A stretch of 64,000 nucleotides of DNA from Engraulis encrasicolus (lineage: Eukaryota > Chordata > Actinopteri > Clupeiformes > Engraulidae): contig NC_085878.1 of the NCBI RefSeq assembly GCF_034702125.1, forward strand, positions 19,112,557-19,176,556. The letters are read 5' to 3'. Every line of letters begins with the position of its first letter. The stretch's first letter is position 1. Under the pieces are notes generated by a model. The model did no database searches. It was given only the letters and a program-made list of their open reading frames with translations, and was not told the DNA's origin. Position numbers and translations under genes: made by a program. This document shows, one piece after another, positions 1 to 26,629 of this stretch.

Positions 1-1684
1 GGCATAGCAACTGATGGCCTCACCTCAACATTAAAAGTCTCCAGGAGCTCCTAACTACTGTGTCCTTCCACTTACTTCTTTTCACATACTTACTGAACTT
101 AAGTGCTGTTCATAAAACTAAGAGGCTGGTGGGGCTGAATTACTCATCATGAATTCTTAACACATAAAGTGTTGGCAAGGTAGCTTTCTAAAATTGCTTA
201 GACATACTTGACAAATGACTATACGATGAGAAAGCTTGTATTATATAAGCAATCATACCACATTTGGTACACGTACAAACATGAAAAATGTAACATGAAA
301 TGGCTTTGGAAAAATGAAATATACACAGCTCAGCTCGCGGTCTTCCGAATATTTTGAATGTGAATCTGTGAAGCGTGCTTCTAAAGCTGATTTTACAGTA
401 GTCTAAAAGTTTCACAGAGAAAGTTGTGTTTATTTTAAAAAGCCTTAAGTCAAGGAAGTGAGAATACGCTGGCTTACCTCATAGCCTACTCACTGAAGAG
501 GAACCAAGAGGAGCGTGTTGGATGAGGGAATCCTGAGCAAACTAAGTAATTTCACAGTGGACCAGGCTCCCCATATGTTAGCCATACAGCTGCTCAAGCT
601 CTCCCAGAAGTCAGCCAGTAGAACAGAATGTGCTGCAACAGTCTGTGGTCAGGGCCATCATCAGCGTTCCCAGGAGGGGGCTTCTTCAGTAAAGCTGTAG
701 CATTTCCTACACTGACAAGAAGGGGATAGAGTAGTGTTTCTCAACAGGGGTGTTACAGGCCCCCAGGGGGTGTTAGGGAGTCCTATAGGCGTTGAGAAAG
801 ATACAGATGAGAGGGGGTGCCATTGGGGTGCATTAGTCTAATTTACTATTTAATCCTAAGGGGGGCATTGGCAGGCATATGATGAGGTCAAGGGGCCGTT
901 TGCTCAAAAAAGGTTGAAAACCACCGGGATAGAGAGAGACTATGACAATAGTCTAGCAGTGACATAGCAGCAATGAAGATTATTTAGGATGCCATGCATT
1001 GCCATAACTGTCTCTTCAGATGACTATTTTGCAGTGTAGTGTCTTGGATTGAGCACCATTATACTTCCAACTAAGTGATCCATATGCCTAGGTGGCTTCA
1101 CACCACATCTTACAAACGTGTTACATTGGCTGCATGCTACTTTATATCCAGAGCTTGCAAGAATTTCCATATCAACACACAGATAGTAAACAGCACTATC
1201 GTGCTACATGTTTGGAACTATTTATCTTCAATATACAGTACTACACTGTCCCACAACGGCTGATTGTTTACATCAAATAAGATCACCTGATAGGCTGTGT
1301 GGGAGGCAGAGGAAGAGAGAAGGCCTGAGAGAGACAGGGATGAGAGAAATAGGAAAGGAAGTAAAGGGAAGGTTGCACAGAGCCTTCACACTTCACGTCA
1401 GCCATTGCTACTTCTAAGACGTAGGGCTTAACCTGCTGTGTGTATATCTACCAACTGCTGTCTGATTAACTGTCACACATGGCCACAGTTTAAGGGTGAT
1501 GCGGCCCCTTTAACACTGCGAGGCACCTCTGCTAGCTGCTCATTCATCACAATCCCCCCTACCTACTTTTTTTTCTGTTTTTGTCTCACAGTGACTCTCT
1601 CTCCGTCCCTGCCTGCCTCCCTTCCTCTCTCTCTCTCCCTCCCTCCCTCCCTCTCTCTCTCTCTCTCCTTTCTCCTGCCCGTAG
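1..1684. other. intron of trpc3 (partial, upstream side)
   Basis: No coding exon could be supported here. The open frames are short and resemble no TRPC segment. The stretch holds a small hAT-like MITE at 732-926 and a pyrimidine-rich microsatellite (about 1600-1677) running into the acceptor of the exon at 1685. The upstream exons of the channel gene lie outside the window. Confidence 0.7.
732..926. mobile_element. hAT-type MITE with 8-bp target duplication
   Basis: The element begins tagtgtttctcaac and ends gttgaaaaccaccg, which are imperfect inverted ends of the CAGTGGTTCTCAA type seen in hAT (Charlie-like) elements. It is flanked on both sides by the same octamer ggatagag (724-731 and 927-934), the 8-bp target duplication expected of hAT. 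It has no coding capacity. A related copy lies at 41820-42032 in the opposite orientation, recognisable by the shared cctcatcataagcct / atgatgaggtcaagg segments. Confidence 0.8.
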
Positions 1685-7492
<5,808 letters not shown>

Positions 7493-7696
7493 CAGAGGGG
7501 CAGACAGGGGGCGCTCTCCCAGGTCTAGCAGGTCAATGTTGGGCAGTGGCGATCCCAGAGACGGAGACGCTCTATTGGGAACTAAGAACATCTTTGCCGA
7601 TCCTACATGGATTAGTGCTCCGGGCAAGACTCCCTCCCGAATAACATCCCCCTGTTCTACTGTCCTACACATACTCGTACACGCACGCATACGGAC

Positions 7697-7710
7697 ACAC
7701 GCACACACAC

Positions 7711-7785
<75 letters not shown>
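7697..7785 (+). repeat. (CA)n microsatellite in probable trpc3 3' UTR
   Basis: CA tract about 200 bp after the trpc3 stop codon, preceded by CA-rich interrupted sequence. Confidence 0.95.
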
Positions 7786-7787
<2 letters not shown>

Positions 7788-8797
7788 CAACAACCCTGCG
7801 CCCCCTTGCCCCCACCTCCACAGAAACATACAAAATAACTTTGCTAAAATAACTGCTACAATTGCTAATTTGACTGCTAATTTGGCCAGACGGTCTGCTC
7901 CCTGGACTGGCCCTAACGTCGTGGACCACAGTGGAGCTCATCTGATGTTTGGATATGAAAGCAGTGGACAATTTGACTTAACAGACTCAAGGCAACACCT
8001 ACTGTAGGAGGCAAAAGACTGCCTTCAGACTCTTTGTGGAATTCTTATCAAAGGGAAATCACATTTTTAATAACATGTTCTGTCCAACCTTGTCATGTTT
8101 GTTGTGTCATATTTATGCTATTTATCCTTTTGTATTTATTTTAGTTGTTTCTCATTCCCACAATCAACTGTTTTGTCTACGTGGAAGTCAATGTAACTAC
8201 CCAGTATGCGAATTCACAATTACAAATATAAATAGGAAGTATATTTATGATATTGCTGACAATATTTCTGTATACAATGTTCTCTTAGGGACACACTTTC
8301 GTTCTGTCATAGTTGAGGGTATTTTAGCTTTTATATATAAAAAAATGTCCAGGTGAAATCATAAGCTATGGCAATAACAATCACTTTGTGAATCATCCTT
8401 CATCATGTTATGTTTTGTGTATTGCACCAAACCAAGATGAGTATTTTAAGAGAATGTGTTCAGAATTAAGTGTAAGACTTTGCTTAAAAAACTCAAGGTG
8501 TCAATGTAAAGTTGTACAGTTCCAATAATATATGCATTGATCTGGAAAGGGCACTTTGAGTTTTCTGTCACAAAACTTGATTGCCTGTTTTTCCCCCTGA
8601 TATTTTGAAGTTAAGAGCTGAGTAAACAGAATGTATGTCACCTGAGCACAAGAGGACTGCATGAATGTATGAGTTCTCTATATAGCATTGTATATATAGT
8701 CTATGACCACCTGTATGTTCTTCTGTTAGAATGATTGTTTACATGTGCCCATTGTTTATTACAGTTTTTTGCTTTATACTTCACTGAGCAATGTTTG

Positions 8798-9488
8798 AAG
8801 GTCCAATGTGTAACTTAGTCTCATCCCGTCAACTCTTCATAACACATCTCAAAATATAGCCTGATAAACCAGACTAAATGTGAGATTGGATGTTTAATTT
8901 AGTCTGGCCCCGATGAATGATACATCAGAAGATTGTTGATGAGAGCAACCCGCCCCGGCCAACGCTCTGACCAATCAGTGTCATCTTTCTTGTTGTTGTG
9001 CTTTCCCAGCACCGCGGGCTTCGTCGCCACTTCCTCTTTCAAAACACATCAAAACACATCTCTGCACTGTGATTGGTTTGCCAGATTAAGGGCATTTTGA
9101 CAGTTCACGGCTATGGATCAAGGCTGGACTAGTCGCAGGTAAAAAAAAATAAAAATTGACCGCCAGCGGGTGGCGCTAGTTTACTAGGCTACTCAAAATA
9201 CACATTTCATGATCTATGGTTGGTTTAATCTCTAGAAGTAGCCTAGACATCCACGACTCAAGTCATGACAAAATTTGACAGGTGAAGCTTTATCCTCTGT
9301 TTCCTTAACCTGCTATTACAGTAATATGGCTCATGAATATGGAGTGACAACCCGAGTTCATGTATATGTAAGAGACCAATTTCAATACTTCAAGTTGATG
9401 GTGTTTGATAAATATTCATGAAGAGGGCATTTCTTTACTCATATATTGATAATGAACAAGTTCATGAGTTACATACTGGACCTTTAAA
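8798..9488. mobile_element. MITE with AAGGTCCARTRTGTAACT ends
   Basis: The left end aaggtccaatgtgtaact pairs with the right end agttacatactggaccttt over about 690 bp. Inside lies a second inverted-end candidate starting gcctgataaaccagactaaa, suggesting nesting. A related element with ggtgcactgtgtaa ends lies at 17909-18266. Confidence 0.6.
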
Positions 9489-9964
9489 GGTAGTTCATGT
9501 TTTTTTCTGTCCAATTAGGAAGATGGAACCTGGGGAAACTACTATACTGTGAGATTATAATAACATAACTGGGCGTAATTATATATCACTATATACTGTA
9601 TGACTGAAAACAAATCATGTGAGTTCAATTATTTTTCTTGCTGTTCACTTCACTGAAAACCTGTTCGGAAGAGCATAGAGCAAGAACTAAAATCTAAAAT
9701 AGCATTGTGTCTTTGAATGTTACTTTATTTTATGTTGCAATGACATTTTGAATCATTTTATTGTATTTGGCCAAACTAGTCAGGAAGTACATTTTCTTTT
9801 TTATGCACATAATGCCAAAAACTATATTTTATTAGAATAAATACAGATGTTAATTATGTTTGCGCCTGCAGATGATCTGTGTAGTGTATGCTTATGGATA
9901 AACTGTTCAGAGTCAGGAAAAGCAAATGTTGTCTTAACGATATAATCTACAGACTCAACCCCAA

Positions 9965-10083
<119 letters not shown>

Positions 10084-10758
10084 TGCATAAGCACTGGTTT
10101 ATAATTTACAAATGGATTACAAATAAAATGGTCGATGTAATCACAAGATTATACAATACAAATGACCTGTAGTTGGTGGTGCATCTAAATGAGTTGATTA
10201 ATATTCTGATCAGTTTATATATAAAGATTTTTTGTGAAATTGCTTGTCTTGAGTATGATCTTAGTGACTTTTAATTTTCGGAAGTGGATTTGCGTAATCT
10301 AGATTTGGATTAACCGTGAGGCCATTTTGATATTAAAAAAAAGAAAATCTAGCATGCTTCTGCACTCATATAGAGAAACATTTTCCCATTTACTTGAGTG
10401 CTGCCCTTCCATTCCACTGTTCTTGTAAATGCACACACTCAGACAAATAGTGAAACAGTGAGGATACCCTCGCCACCAATGCTCTGTTGGTGCTGCCAGC
10501 GTTTTCACAGCTGTCAAACAGTGCCCCCATGAGGTCCCTAGAGGTAACACGACTCCGCCTCAGAATGGCATGCTCTCCTGGTTCATTCATTTTTTTTTTT
10601 TTTACACAACACAAGCACTTTTCATTTTGATGGTACAGTAGGCGGCGCCGCCGCGCCAAATTACTGTAAAATCTTTTAATTGCATGCAATGATTGAGTTC
10701 ACACCATGGATGGAGTCTTTGGATGTTTAATAATGGATTCGTGAGTGAGGTTGCTATG

Positions 10759-10983
10759 GCACGAGTGGTTCTCAAACTGTGGGCCGTGGCCGCACTGGTG
10801 GGCCTTGAAAGTATTCCTATCGGGCCTTGAAATTGCTTTCTATAAAATCAACATAATATTGGTGTGTGTGCTGCTGTTGACTTTTTGTTTGAGTTGTATT
10901 GTTTATTGGGTCAGAGGTGGGCCCTGAACATTTGAGAACATTTCAAGTGGGCCCAAAGCTGGAATAGATTGAGAACCCCTGCA
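10759..10983. mobile_element. hAT-like MITE, target duplication not found
   Basis: Left end gagtggttctcaaactgtgg and right end ttgagaacccctg are typical of the same hAT group as 732-926. No convincing 8-bp duplication could be found, so the boundaries are approximate. Confidence 0.5.
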
Positions 10984-11199
10984 TTATACCTGTGCAGTTG
11001 CTAATATGTTAGAGGATAATTGAATTCACAACATGCAAATTATCTCAGTATAATACTGTAAGGCAAAAAAAAACCAGGACCCACGTATTGTGCAGCTGTT
11101 TGTGCTATATTATGTGAGGCTGTCATGCAAAACACTTTAGAACAGACGTTTTGAATGTTTAATAAGGAACTTAAGTGTGTAGTTGGCTGTATTCATTAC

Positions 11200-13030
11200 A
11201 CAAAACAACAGGTGTTTCATTGCCCCCTTTGTGATTGGTGATATGTGAGATCAGTGTAAATTGCGGGCCACTGAATGGTGTCACCCTAGCCCTGGGCTAT
11301 ACTAACAACAAGCATGACTCTGCAAAAATATGGGGCAGAGAAGAGGAAGGCATGTCAGCAAAACAGGTTGAACCCAAACAACCCATATCTGCTTTGTTTC
11401 AGCCTTGTTATTTGAGATTATCCCATAAAAGACATGAAATCATTTCAGACGTTTCATGGGAAATTCAGGTGTGGTTGGCCCTATGCATTGCACACAAAAG
11501 GCTACCAGGTGTTTTATTGCTCCCGTTTGTGCTTGCGGCAGGTCAACCTAGACCTGAGCTGGCGACCATGACAACCATGTAAAGTATACTGTGCAGGCCA
11601 AGAGCAAGGTGTTTCTGCAAACGGCTCAGTCAAGTTGACTCTAAATATCCTGCATTTTCATTTCTGTCACGTTCCTTTGAGTAATTCTGTTCTATTAGGC
11701 CTATATTGCGTGAGACTAAAGATCTTAAAATACTGTGCATGCCAAAGGAGAGCAAGCTGTGTTTAAAAACAGCCCAGGTATGTTGAACCTACTGTATGCA
11801 TCCCTTTGCTTATATCGGTTTGATTTTAGCTGTTCACTGAGTAATTATGTGAAATTTGTACATGCGACCATCATGTAAAGGATGTTTGAACAAGTTTTAT
11901 GTTTTAAGGACGAATTCTGGGGTATCTGGCTCTATGCATTACACATATTACATACAGTATGTATGCCTCTAGGTGGTGCAGTATGCAGTGCACGCCAATA
12001 CAAACCACAGCCAACACAAGATGTGTCACTCTATGTGTAAGATGTGGAAAAGACGTAGCCTCTAACTGCAGATGGGGTTGCCGGCGGGCCTATTCACTAC
12101 TAGCTGAAAATACTCAACTACATCATAACAACATTGCTATGACAGTGCTGAGAGCCTTAAGTAACAGATTAAGACATTGACATTACAATTTTGGTGACAG
12201 TAAGGTTATAACATAGGTGCTGCGCTAAGGGGTTAAGATCAGAATTTGGTTTAATGATTAATTGTGTAATTGCCTGTATTATTCCCTGTGTGGTTTCAAC
12301 CTGGGCCTAGTCTACCCCGAGCATGACTCAATACACACAAGACACAATATGCAGGTCAGAGGAGTGCAAGTTGTGGCTGCAGACATGACGTAACATTACG
12401 ATAGCATTATATTGCACTTGGGTGATGTTTTTTTCCAAAGTGACTGACAGTTGTTTAGATACAGGGTATTGGAAAGTCCCGGAGCAATACAGGTGGCAAA
12501 TGGTTAGCCTTGGTTAGCAAATAGTGAGGTGCCATGCTGAGGGGCACTTCAGCCATAGCTGGAGGTGTAGGGAGATGTAAGGGTGGGATTCGAACCAGCA
12601 ACCCTGTAATCATAAGACTGCCTCTCTAACCATTAGGCCATGGCTGTCCAACTGCTGCAAACAGACAGGATGACTCTGCACATTCTGTGTCTGTTTCATT
12701 GTAGCTCTGCTCAAGTCTTAATCTGTTACTTAAGGCTGTCTGTAATGTCATTGCTTTGTTGTTATGATGTAGTTCAGTGTTCTCAGCAAAGAGTGAACTG
12801 GCCCAAGAGCACAAATAGGCGCCAGCAGGCCCACAAATAGGCTACTCACTGATGAATTCAATTGAGATGCATTGCACATAATATCAAATGTTTTATCTCT
12901 GGTTGTGGTTGCTGCAGGTGTCTGCTTTGACTGGCCTGACCGGTCCATCATGACTTTACAGAATATACAGGCAAGGCGTGTCTACAAACAGCACAGGCAG
13001 GTTGACTTTACATATGTCAGCACTCACACA
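11200..13030. repeat. diverged tandem and inverted repeat block upstream of gst genes
   Basis: Segments resembling catgact..acaatatgcaggccaaagagcaaggtgtg..aaacagcacaggttgactt recur near 11310, 11570, 11720, 12325 and 12950. Each is followed by variants of gtgtggttggctctatgcattacacac. A segment at about 12085-12175 is repeated in inverted orientation at about 12690-12800; the shared core is aacagattaagac / gtcttaatctgtt plus the cactatcataacaac-like part. No protein-coding gene is supported. The block ends at the CA tract just upstream of the first GST promoter. Confidence 0.55.
12440..12652 (-). mobile_element. tRNA-derived SINE
   Basis: On the minus strand the head reads as a tRNA-like promoter (ggcctaatggttagagaggc for box A and ggttcgaatcc for box B). 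It is followed by a body ending near a ctttggaaaaa tail. The body shares ccatggctgaagtg..cttgagcaaggcacc-like sequence with the SINE at 40071-40302. The fold is not that of a functional tRNA gene. Confidence 0.75.
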
Positions 13031-13067
13031 CACACACATGCACGCATGCATACACACACACACACGC

Positions 13068-13140
<73 letters not shown>
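13023..13140 (+). repeat. (CA)n microsatellite upstream of gstp copy 1
   Basis: CA tract ending about 75 bp upstream of the TATA box at 13217, so it occupies the proximal promoter region. Confidence 0.95.
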
Positions 13141-13142
<2 letters not shown>

Positions 13143-13216
13143 CCTTAGACAATGGCAAATGCGATGGCAAATGATTAAGGATCAGAGTAAAAAAAATGTT
13201 TTCACAAGGTTGGGCG

Positions 13217-13224
13217 TATATAAG
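13217..13224 (+). promoter_or_regulatory. TATA box of gstp copy 1
   Basis: TATATAAG lies about 95 bp upstream of the exon 1 donor at 13313. Transcription would be expected to start near 13245-13250. No TGACTCA or other antioxidant-response core is seen between the CA tract and the TATA box. Confidence 0.7.
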
Positions 13225-13311
13225 ACACGTACATACTCGCCTGGCAAATATTCCACCCTTCATTCACTGACTGAACACCTTTGCTGCACTGTAGTGAGAC
13301 AAAAACTCGAA

Positions 13312-17569
<4,258 letters not shown>

Positions 17570-17633
17570 GACCATGAGATGTAGCAGTAACATTGTCATA
17601 CACTGTATTAAGTTATCATTTTTATTAAACTGC

Positions 17634-17639
17634 AATAAA
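17634..17639 (+). terminator. poly(A) signal of gstp copy 1
   Basis: Canonical AATAAA 65 bp after the stop codon, giving a very short 3' UTR. Confidence 0.75.
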
Positions 17640-17908
17640 CCACATTTTCTGAATGCTTGAATAGACTTGGATTCCTTAATTGAGTATTGGTTTTGATTGG
17701 TATTGGTGGCTGGTTATGTCAATCTGACAGAGTGCGTAAAAAGGCAAAATGACACAGGAGAAACAACATTTTGTTAACAAATATATGACACTATATGCGA
17801 CATGTTGCTGTGAAATTTTGGGGTGGATGGCAGGATGAACCGCTTGTCTTGAAGAAGCTACTGAATGATTCAGTTTCTTACAGGACGGAATATTCTGCTT
17901 TCTACATT

Positions 17909-18266
17909 AGGTGCACTGTGTAAGATTGTGGCCGGAGTGGGTATTGCAACGTTGCTGCTCATCGAAAATGTACGGCCTACTGCCAAATTTGAACTTTTCA
18001 TGAATATTGACTAACTAATATAAATCAGTAGTTATTAGTATGCCCAAACAACAATAAGTTTTGCAGCTAAAAATCACAAGTTATGGAAATTCAAAATGGT
18101 GAACAAGGAGAAGATCCCCCTTTTCATGTATGAAAAGTGCAATTTTCCCAGTCATAATGAATACTTATAATGTGATGGTAAGTATTAATGAAAAAGGTAG
18201 CCTATTGTGAATGGGCAGCATGGATTCTAGAAATAAACAAATCAAAATATTACACGGTGCACCTTT
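17909..18266. mobile_element. MITE between the two gst genes
   Basis: Left end aggtgcactgtgtaagatt and right end atattacacggtgcaccttt are imperfect inverted repeats over about 360 bp. No coding sequence is seen. It belongs with the aggtcca/ggtgca-ended family also seen at 8798-9488. The rest of the intergenic stretch 17640-18560 shows nothing else recognisable. Confidence 0.6.
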
Positions 18267-18560
18267 AAAGAGTTAATGCGTTTAAAAGGCACAGCTTCTT
18301 CAGATGTTGCCAGATTGCCATGTTCATTGTAAACTAAAGCTTAATCTCAGAGCACTCTCAGAAATCTATGATTAACTCAAATGTCCTTGGGTCTGCTTGT
18401 GGCCTGTTTTCATGTGACTAGTAGTAGTCACAAATGATAAAATATCACCCCAAGCCTATAAATGCATGTGACTACAACAATGAAAAGTAAAGACAGTGAA
18501 TATTTTCGTTATCAGAAAACTACATCTGCATGAACTACATGGTTAAACTCCACCTCAGGA

Positions 18561-18567
18561 TGACTCA
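18561..18567 (+). promoter_or_regulatory. TGACTCA element (AP-1 / Nrf2-Maf type) of gstp copy 2
   Basis: TGACTCA lies 19 bp upstream of the TATA box. Mammalian and zebrafish pi-class GST promoters carry a proximal element of this kind that responds to Nrf2-Maf or AP-1. Position and core agree with that arrangement; function here is inferred. The copy 1 promoter lacks it. Confidence 0.65.
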
Positions 18568-18586
18568 TCAGAAACAGACGGCCGCG

Positions 18587-18593
18587 TATAAAA
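18587..18593 (+). promoter_or_regulatory. TATA box of gstp copy 2
   Basis: TATAAAA about 100 bp upstream of the exon 1 donor at 18693, with GC-rich sequence downstream. It predicts transcription start near 18617. Confidence 0.75.
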
Positions 18594-18691
18594 TCGCGTC
18601 CTGGCGCCGCCCCTCGCCACTCACTGACAGCTGAACAGCCAGCGTCTTTGTCCCACTTGGAAAAGCCGATCAAGTCCGTCCAACACTCAAC

Positions 18692-22913
<4,222 letters not shown>

Positions 22914-23279
22914 TAACATACTGACTTTTGGGCTCCTGTAGTCAAACGTATACCCTTTAACATTGGCACTTAAAAAGATGAAGACGGCCTGCCTCTTTAA
23001 TAACTTGTTTGTGTATTTAACGACTTGTGTTTTTGTAGACATTGCTAACCATCGTTTCATACGTTTTTTACACTTGCAATATTCTGTTCTGACTAATGTG
23101 ACTAAACAAATCATGAAATTGAAAGAAAGAAATATAGTTGCATCATTATTTTGTCATTGTCAGTTTATTGAGGTATGGCACAGAACACAATACATACCAC
23201 TAATCATTATGCAACAGTAGCGCGTGTGTGTGTGCGTGTGCGTGTGTGTGTGTGTGCTCCCATAAAGTAGTGGTAAAGC

Positions 23280-23285
23280 AATAAA
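23280..23285 (+). terminator. candidate poly(A) signal of gstp copy 2
   Basis: AATAAA about 370 bp after the stop codon, following a short TG-rich tract. It is the first canonical signal seen downstream. Confidence 0.5.
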
Positions 23286-23999
23286 ATGACCAGCAATTCA
23301 CCAGGCATATTAATGAAGGTGATTTCATATCGATTTCCACTGACACAGCAGCTGTATGAAAATGAGATGAATTCGCAGCACATACCAGAAAGAAAAGGCC
23401 ACCCATGTGATCAGTCATTTGACTGGTCTTGGTGACCCCATCACCCTGTCTCACAGCATGTAGAGCGAGGCATTGGGCATTTACAATCAATTCAGCTCTA
23501 CAAAGGTGTCTGGGAAGCTCTGGAAAATCTCAGTTTCAAGAGTGACTTGAATGTCCAGAATGCTGTGTGCAAAAACCTCTAAATCAACCACCAGTTAACA
23601 CCAGATAACAAAATGTTGATCATCCCGGTCTAACAAGTAAACACTAGGTTACCTCTGGGGAGGTTGAACCCATTTGTAGTACAGACCCCAGATTGATGGA
23701 AATGGTTGATTTGATTCATTATTGTCCAGTATGGAAACTTGTCTTCAGTTTCACCATTGTAAAAGACTTACAGTTACACATGATACATTTAAAGACATTA
23801 CACATTTAAGACGGCCACGCAAGAACAATCTGGAATACCACTCCAGTAAATGGATAAATAAATAGGTGAGCTCTAACTAACAATGTAAGAAAATAAAATA
23901 AGATATTACACGGAATAGCAAGTAAATAAATAGATAGCTACATACCACTCCAATAAATAGATGCTTACATTGAATAGCCTACTAGTCATAATGACTCAT

Positions 24000-25735
24000 C
24001 TAAGATATAAATCCCTCTTGTTTATTATGTTAACTGCATTTTGGGACAAATTATTTCTTGTATAAGTTTCTAGTGGCATTAGGTACTCTAAAGCGTCTCC
24101 CAGAGGGTAAGGGCTCAAATTCGCAGTGCAGGGGGTGGGAAGGGTTACTAATGATCCCCAGTACTTTTCATCTCATATTCTCTTTGTACATGTGTATTCT
24201 CTTTGTGTATTCCAATATGCAACCTTGTGTCCTCCACTTGTGCTTGTGGCCTCACGTTCTGCTGTTGCCCCACCTCCGTGGAGAAAAAAAAAAAGTTTCC
24301 CCACTGTCAGCCTAGCCACTACTATTTTTGGGGGACTATTCTTCATTCACCATCCAGTTTGCAAATGAGAAAATGACATTAGCATTGTGCTTGTGCAAGA
24401 TATTGAAATATAATGCTGTTGTCAGTGATGTCATCACAACGTGTTACTTCCTGGTACGAGGCCACAAGCACAAGTGGAGGATGCAAGGTCACATATTGGC
24501 ACCCATAGAGTCCATGCTCCTCTGTGGTTTCCCTATGTTTTTTGTGGCCATTTTTGTGTTTAGTTTAGTCCTCCCCCGAATGTTTAGATTGCCATACCAC
24601 ATAATCATATTGAAAGACAAAACACTCTCCACTAAACTTTTGTATGCCATTTCAAGTATCGCACTGTTTACCCCAAAGTTGTTTAGCTTACGCAGTAGGT
24701 ACAGACGTTGGGAGCACTTTTTGTAAATAAAATCGCAATTTACCTTAAAATTGAGTGCACTGTCAATGTATGTACCCAGATACTTTAAATCATTGACTAT
24801 TTCGTCCTCCTACCCTTTAATGAGCAGGTGTTGTGCCACGTCTCTGTCCATTTGAAAAGTTAACTCCTTGGTCTTACATTTATTTGTAAGTGACTAGATT
24901 GGCACCACTCTTGAAGTCTTGACACATGATTAAAATTGGCTTGCTCTCTCTCCAAGTCCCCTTTTAGAAGAAGACCGGCTAGGGCCATGTCATCCGCATA
25001 CTTAAATAATCTAAAATAATCTTGATGTATTATGAACTCATTCGTGTAAATAGAGAAGAGCAGTGGTGACAAAATGGTGCCTTGTGGTGATCCTGTTTTC
25101 AGTACAATTTCCTCTGTATTGCTTCCCCAGATTACTCTCTGAGGCAGGTCAGAGAGGAAGTCTCTGACGCAGTGTATGATACCTCGGTTAACCTTAAGAT
25201 CCAACAGTCTCTGCAGCAGGATATGTATTTGCATAGTGTTGAATGCAGATGTGAAGTCTATAAATAAAATCCTGGCATAATGTGTTGGAGTTTGCAGATG
25301 TTTAGCAATACTATTAAACAAGGTGACACTTGCATCATTTGTCCCTCTCAAACTGTAGGTTATCCAAGGAGCTGCACACTGAGGATGTATGTTATGTGTT
25401 TACTGATAACTCTTTCCATACACTTACATAATATGGATGTTGGGCAATCGGTCTAAAATCATTTAATTCTTTTGCTCCTGTTTTTTTAGAGATAGGAACT
25501 ATATTTGATAACTTCCATGACTTAGGGACTGTGGTTGTCTGAATAATTATTTGAAATAAGGCAGTTAAAACATTTTTCAATTGATATGCACATGCTTAAG
25601 CACTTTCCTCCCCAAGTCCATCGGGGCCTGCTGCTTTGTTGGGTTTGATGCGGCCAGACTTGAAGCAATCTCATGTTCTGTGAGACTGATGGGCCTAAAC
25701 ATGAACTCAACACAGCCATTATACTCGCAATACAT
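24000..25735 (-). mobile_element. degenerate non-LTR retrotransposon (L2/CR1-like reverse transcriptase)
   Basis: The minus strand encodes broken reverse-transcriptase segments in the correct order. They are NKAAGPDG (about 25630), LNDFRPIA (about 25450), FIDFTSAFNTM (about 25255), GSPQGTILSPLLFSIY (about 25080) and the catalytic KYADDMAL (about 25000). A C-terminal QRLYLLRKLNNFGV segment lies near 24690 and a final LPSGRRFRVPNA segment near 24080. Stops and frame changes show it is dead. Clade is judged only from the motif style of fish L2/CR1/Rex-type elements. A palindromic element at 24212-24499 is inserted in it. The element lies between gstp copy 2 and the next gene. Confidence 0.82.
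24212..24499. mobile_element. foldback MITE inserted into the LINE
   Basis: The left arm ccaatatgcaaccttgtgtc plus ctccacttgtgcttgtggcc is inverted at gaggccacaagcacaagtgg plus catattgg on the right. Between them is about 200 bp with no coding signal. It interrupts the LINE between its QRLYLLRK and LPSGRRF segments. Confidence 0.7.
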
Positions 25736-26009
25736 TTTTGATCAATAATAATAAAAAAAAAACAGGTCAAGACGACCTCAATAGAGATCTGATATCGCAA
25801 ATGACTACTGCAGAACTCCTCAAGCAGTATGACTGTGGAAGGACGGCACTGAAAGTGGAAGAGATTTGTCATTGTGATCACATGGCAAACAGAGGATGGC
25901 AGCCGGGTAAGGAGCAATGTATGGACAGTACCATGCTCGGGGAACCTCAGGGCACAAGTTTGGATAAGGGTGCTCATTATTCTGCTGATCCTTTCTCTGA
26001 CGATGCCAC

Positions 26010-26565
26010 AAAGACGTTCAATGGTATTTAGGTCTGAAGAAATGCTTGGCCAGTCCTATCTGCTTTACACTCAGCTTCTGTAGCAAGGCAATGGCCATGT
26101 TGACTGTGTGCTTGGGGGACATGATTGTTTTGGAAAACTATGCGGCCCCGTTTCTGGAGGGAGCGGTGTAGGCTATGTCACAGTACATGTCGGCATTCTT
26201 CATTTGAGCTTTAGCTCTCCAATGCCTCTAGCACCCATGCAGCCCCAAAAATGACATTCCCACTACCATGCTTGACTATCTGCAAAACCATCTGAACCAA
26301 ATATGTTTATTTTTGTCACGCCAGATCAAAGGTTCCAGTATTTCATAACAGTAGTCTGCTTGTCTTCAGCAAACTATTTGTGGGCTTTCTTGTGCATGAT
26401 CCTTAGATGAGGCCTCCTTGGGATGATAGCCATGCAGACCAATTTCATGCAGTGTGTGGCATGTGGTCTGAGCACTGACAGGCTGTCTCCTCATCACTTC
26501 AACCTCTGCATCAATGCTGGAAGCCAACCTCAGGGGATGCAACATCTTTGGCAACCAATGGGAGG
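26010..26565 (-). mobile_element. Tc1-like transposase remnant
   Basis: On the minus strand, recognisable transposase pieces appear in order: GLHGYHPKE (about 26440), a SGVTKINIFGSDG segment where Tc1 elements have WSDETK..FGSDG, VKHGSGNVIFGA, SPKHTVNMA and WPSISSDLNTIERL. They require several frame changes. The first DDE position reads Gly and the Trp before it is a stop codon, so the catalytic core is destroyed. Terminal inverted repeats were not delimited. Confidence 0.75.
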
Positions 26566-26629
26566 CCTGTTCTGAGAGGCACCTGTCCCCCTAAACCACT
26601 GGAAGGACATGGGCAGTAGGCAGAGGCAA

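Noticed and set aside
515..700. Possible upstream trpc3 exon
   Set aside because: The translation does not resemble any TRPC segment and lacks a suitable acceptor and donor pair.
8036..8356. 106-codon plus-strand frame after trpc3
   Set aside because: AT-rich, no similarity, no splice or promoter support. It lies in the probable 3' UTR.
12590..12650. Minus-strand tRNA gene, and similar heads at 40071, 47003 and 63207
   Set aside because: Box A and B-like sequences exist, but each is followed by a SINE body and tail. The cloverleaf is degenerate, so these are SINE heads.
25738..26031. 97-codon plus-strand frame
   Set aside because: It overlaps the antisense side of the LINE/Tc1 remnants and has no domain.
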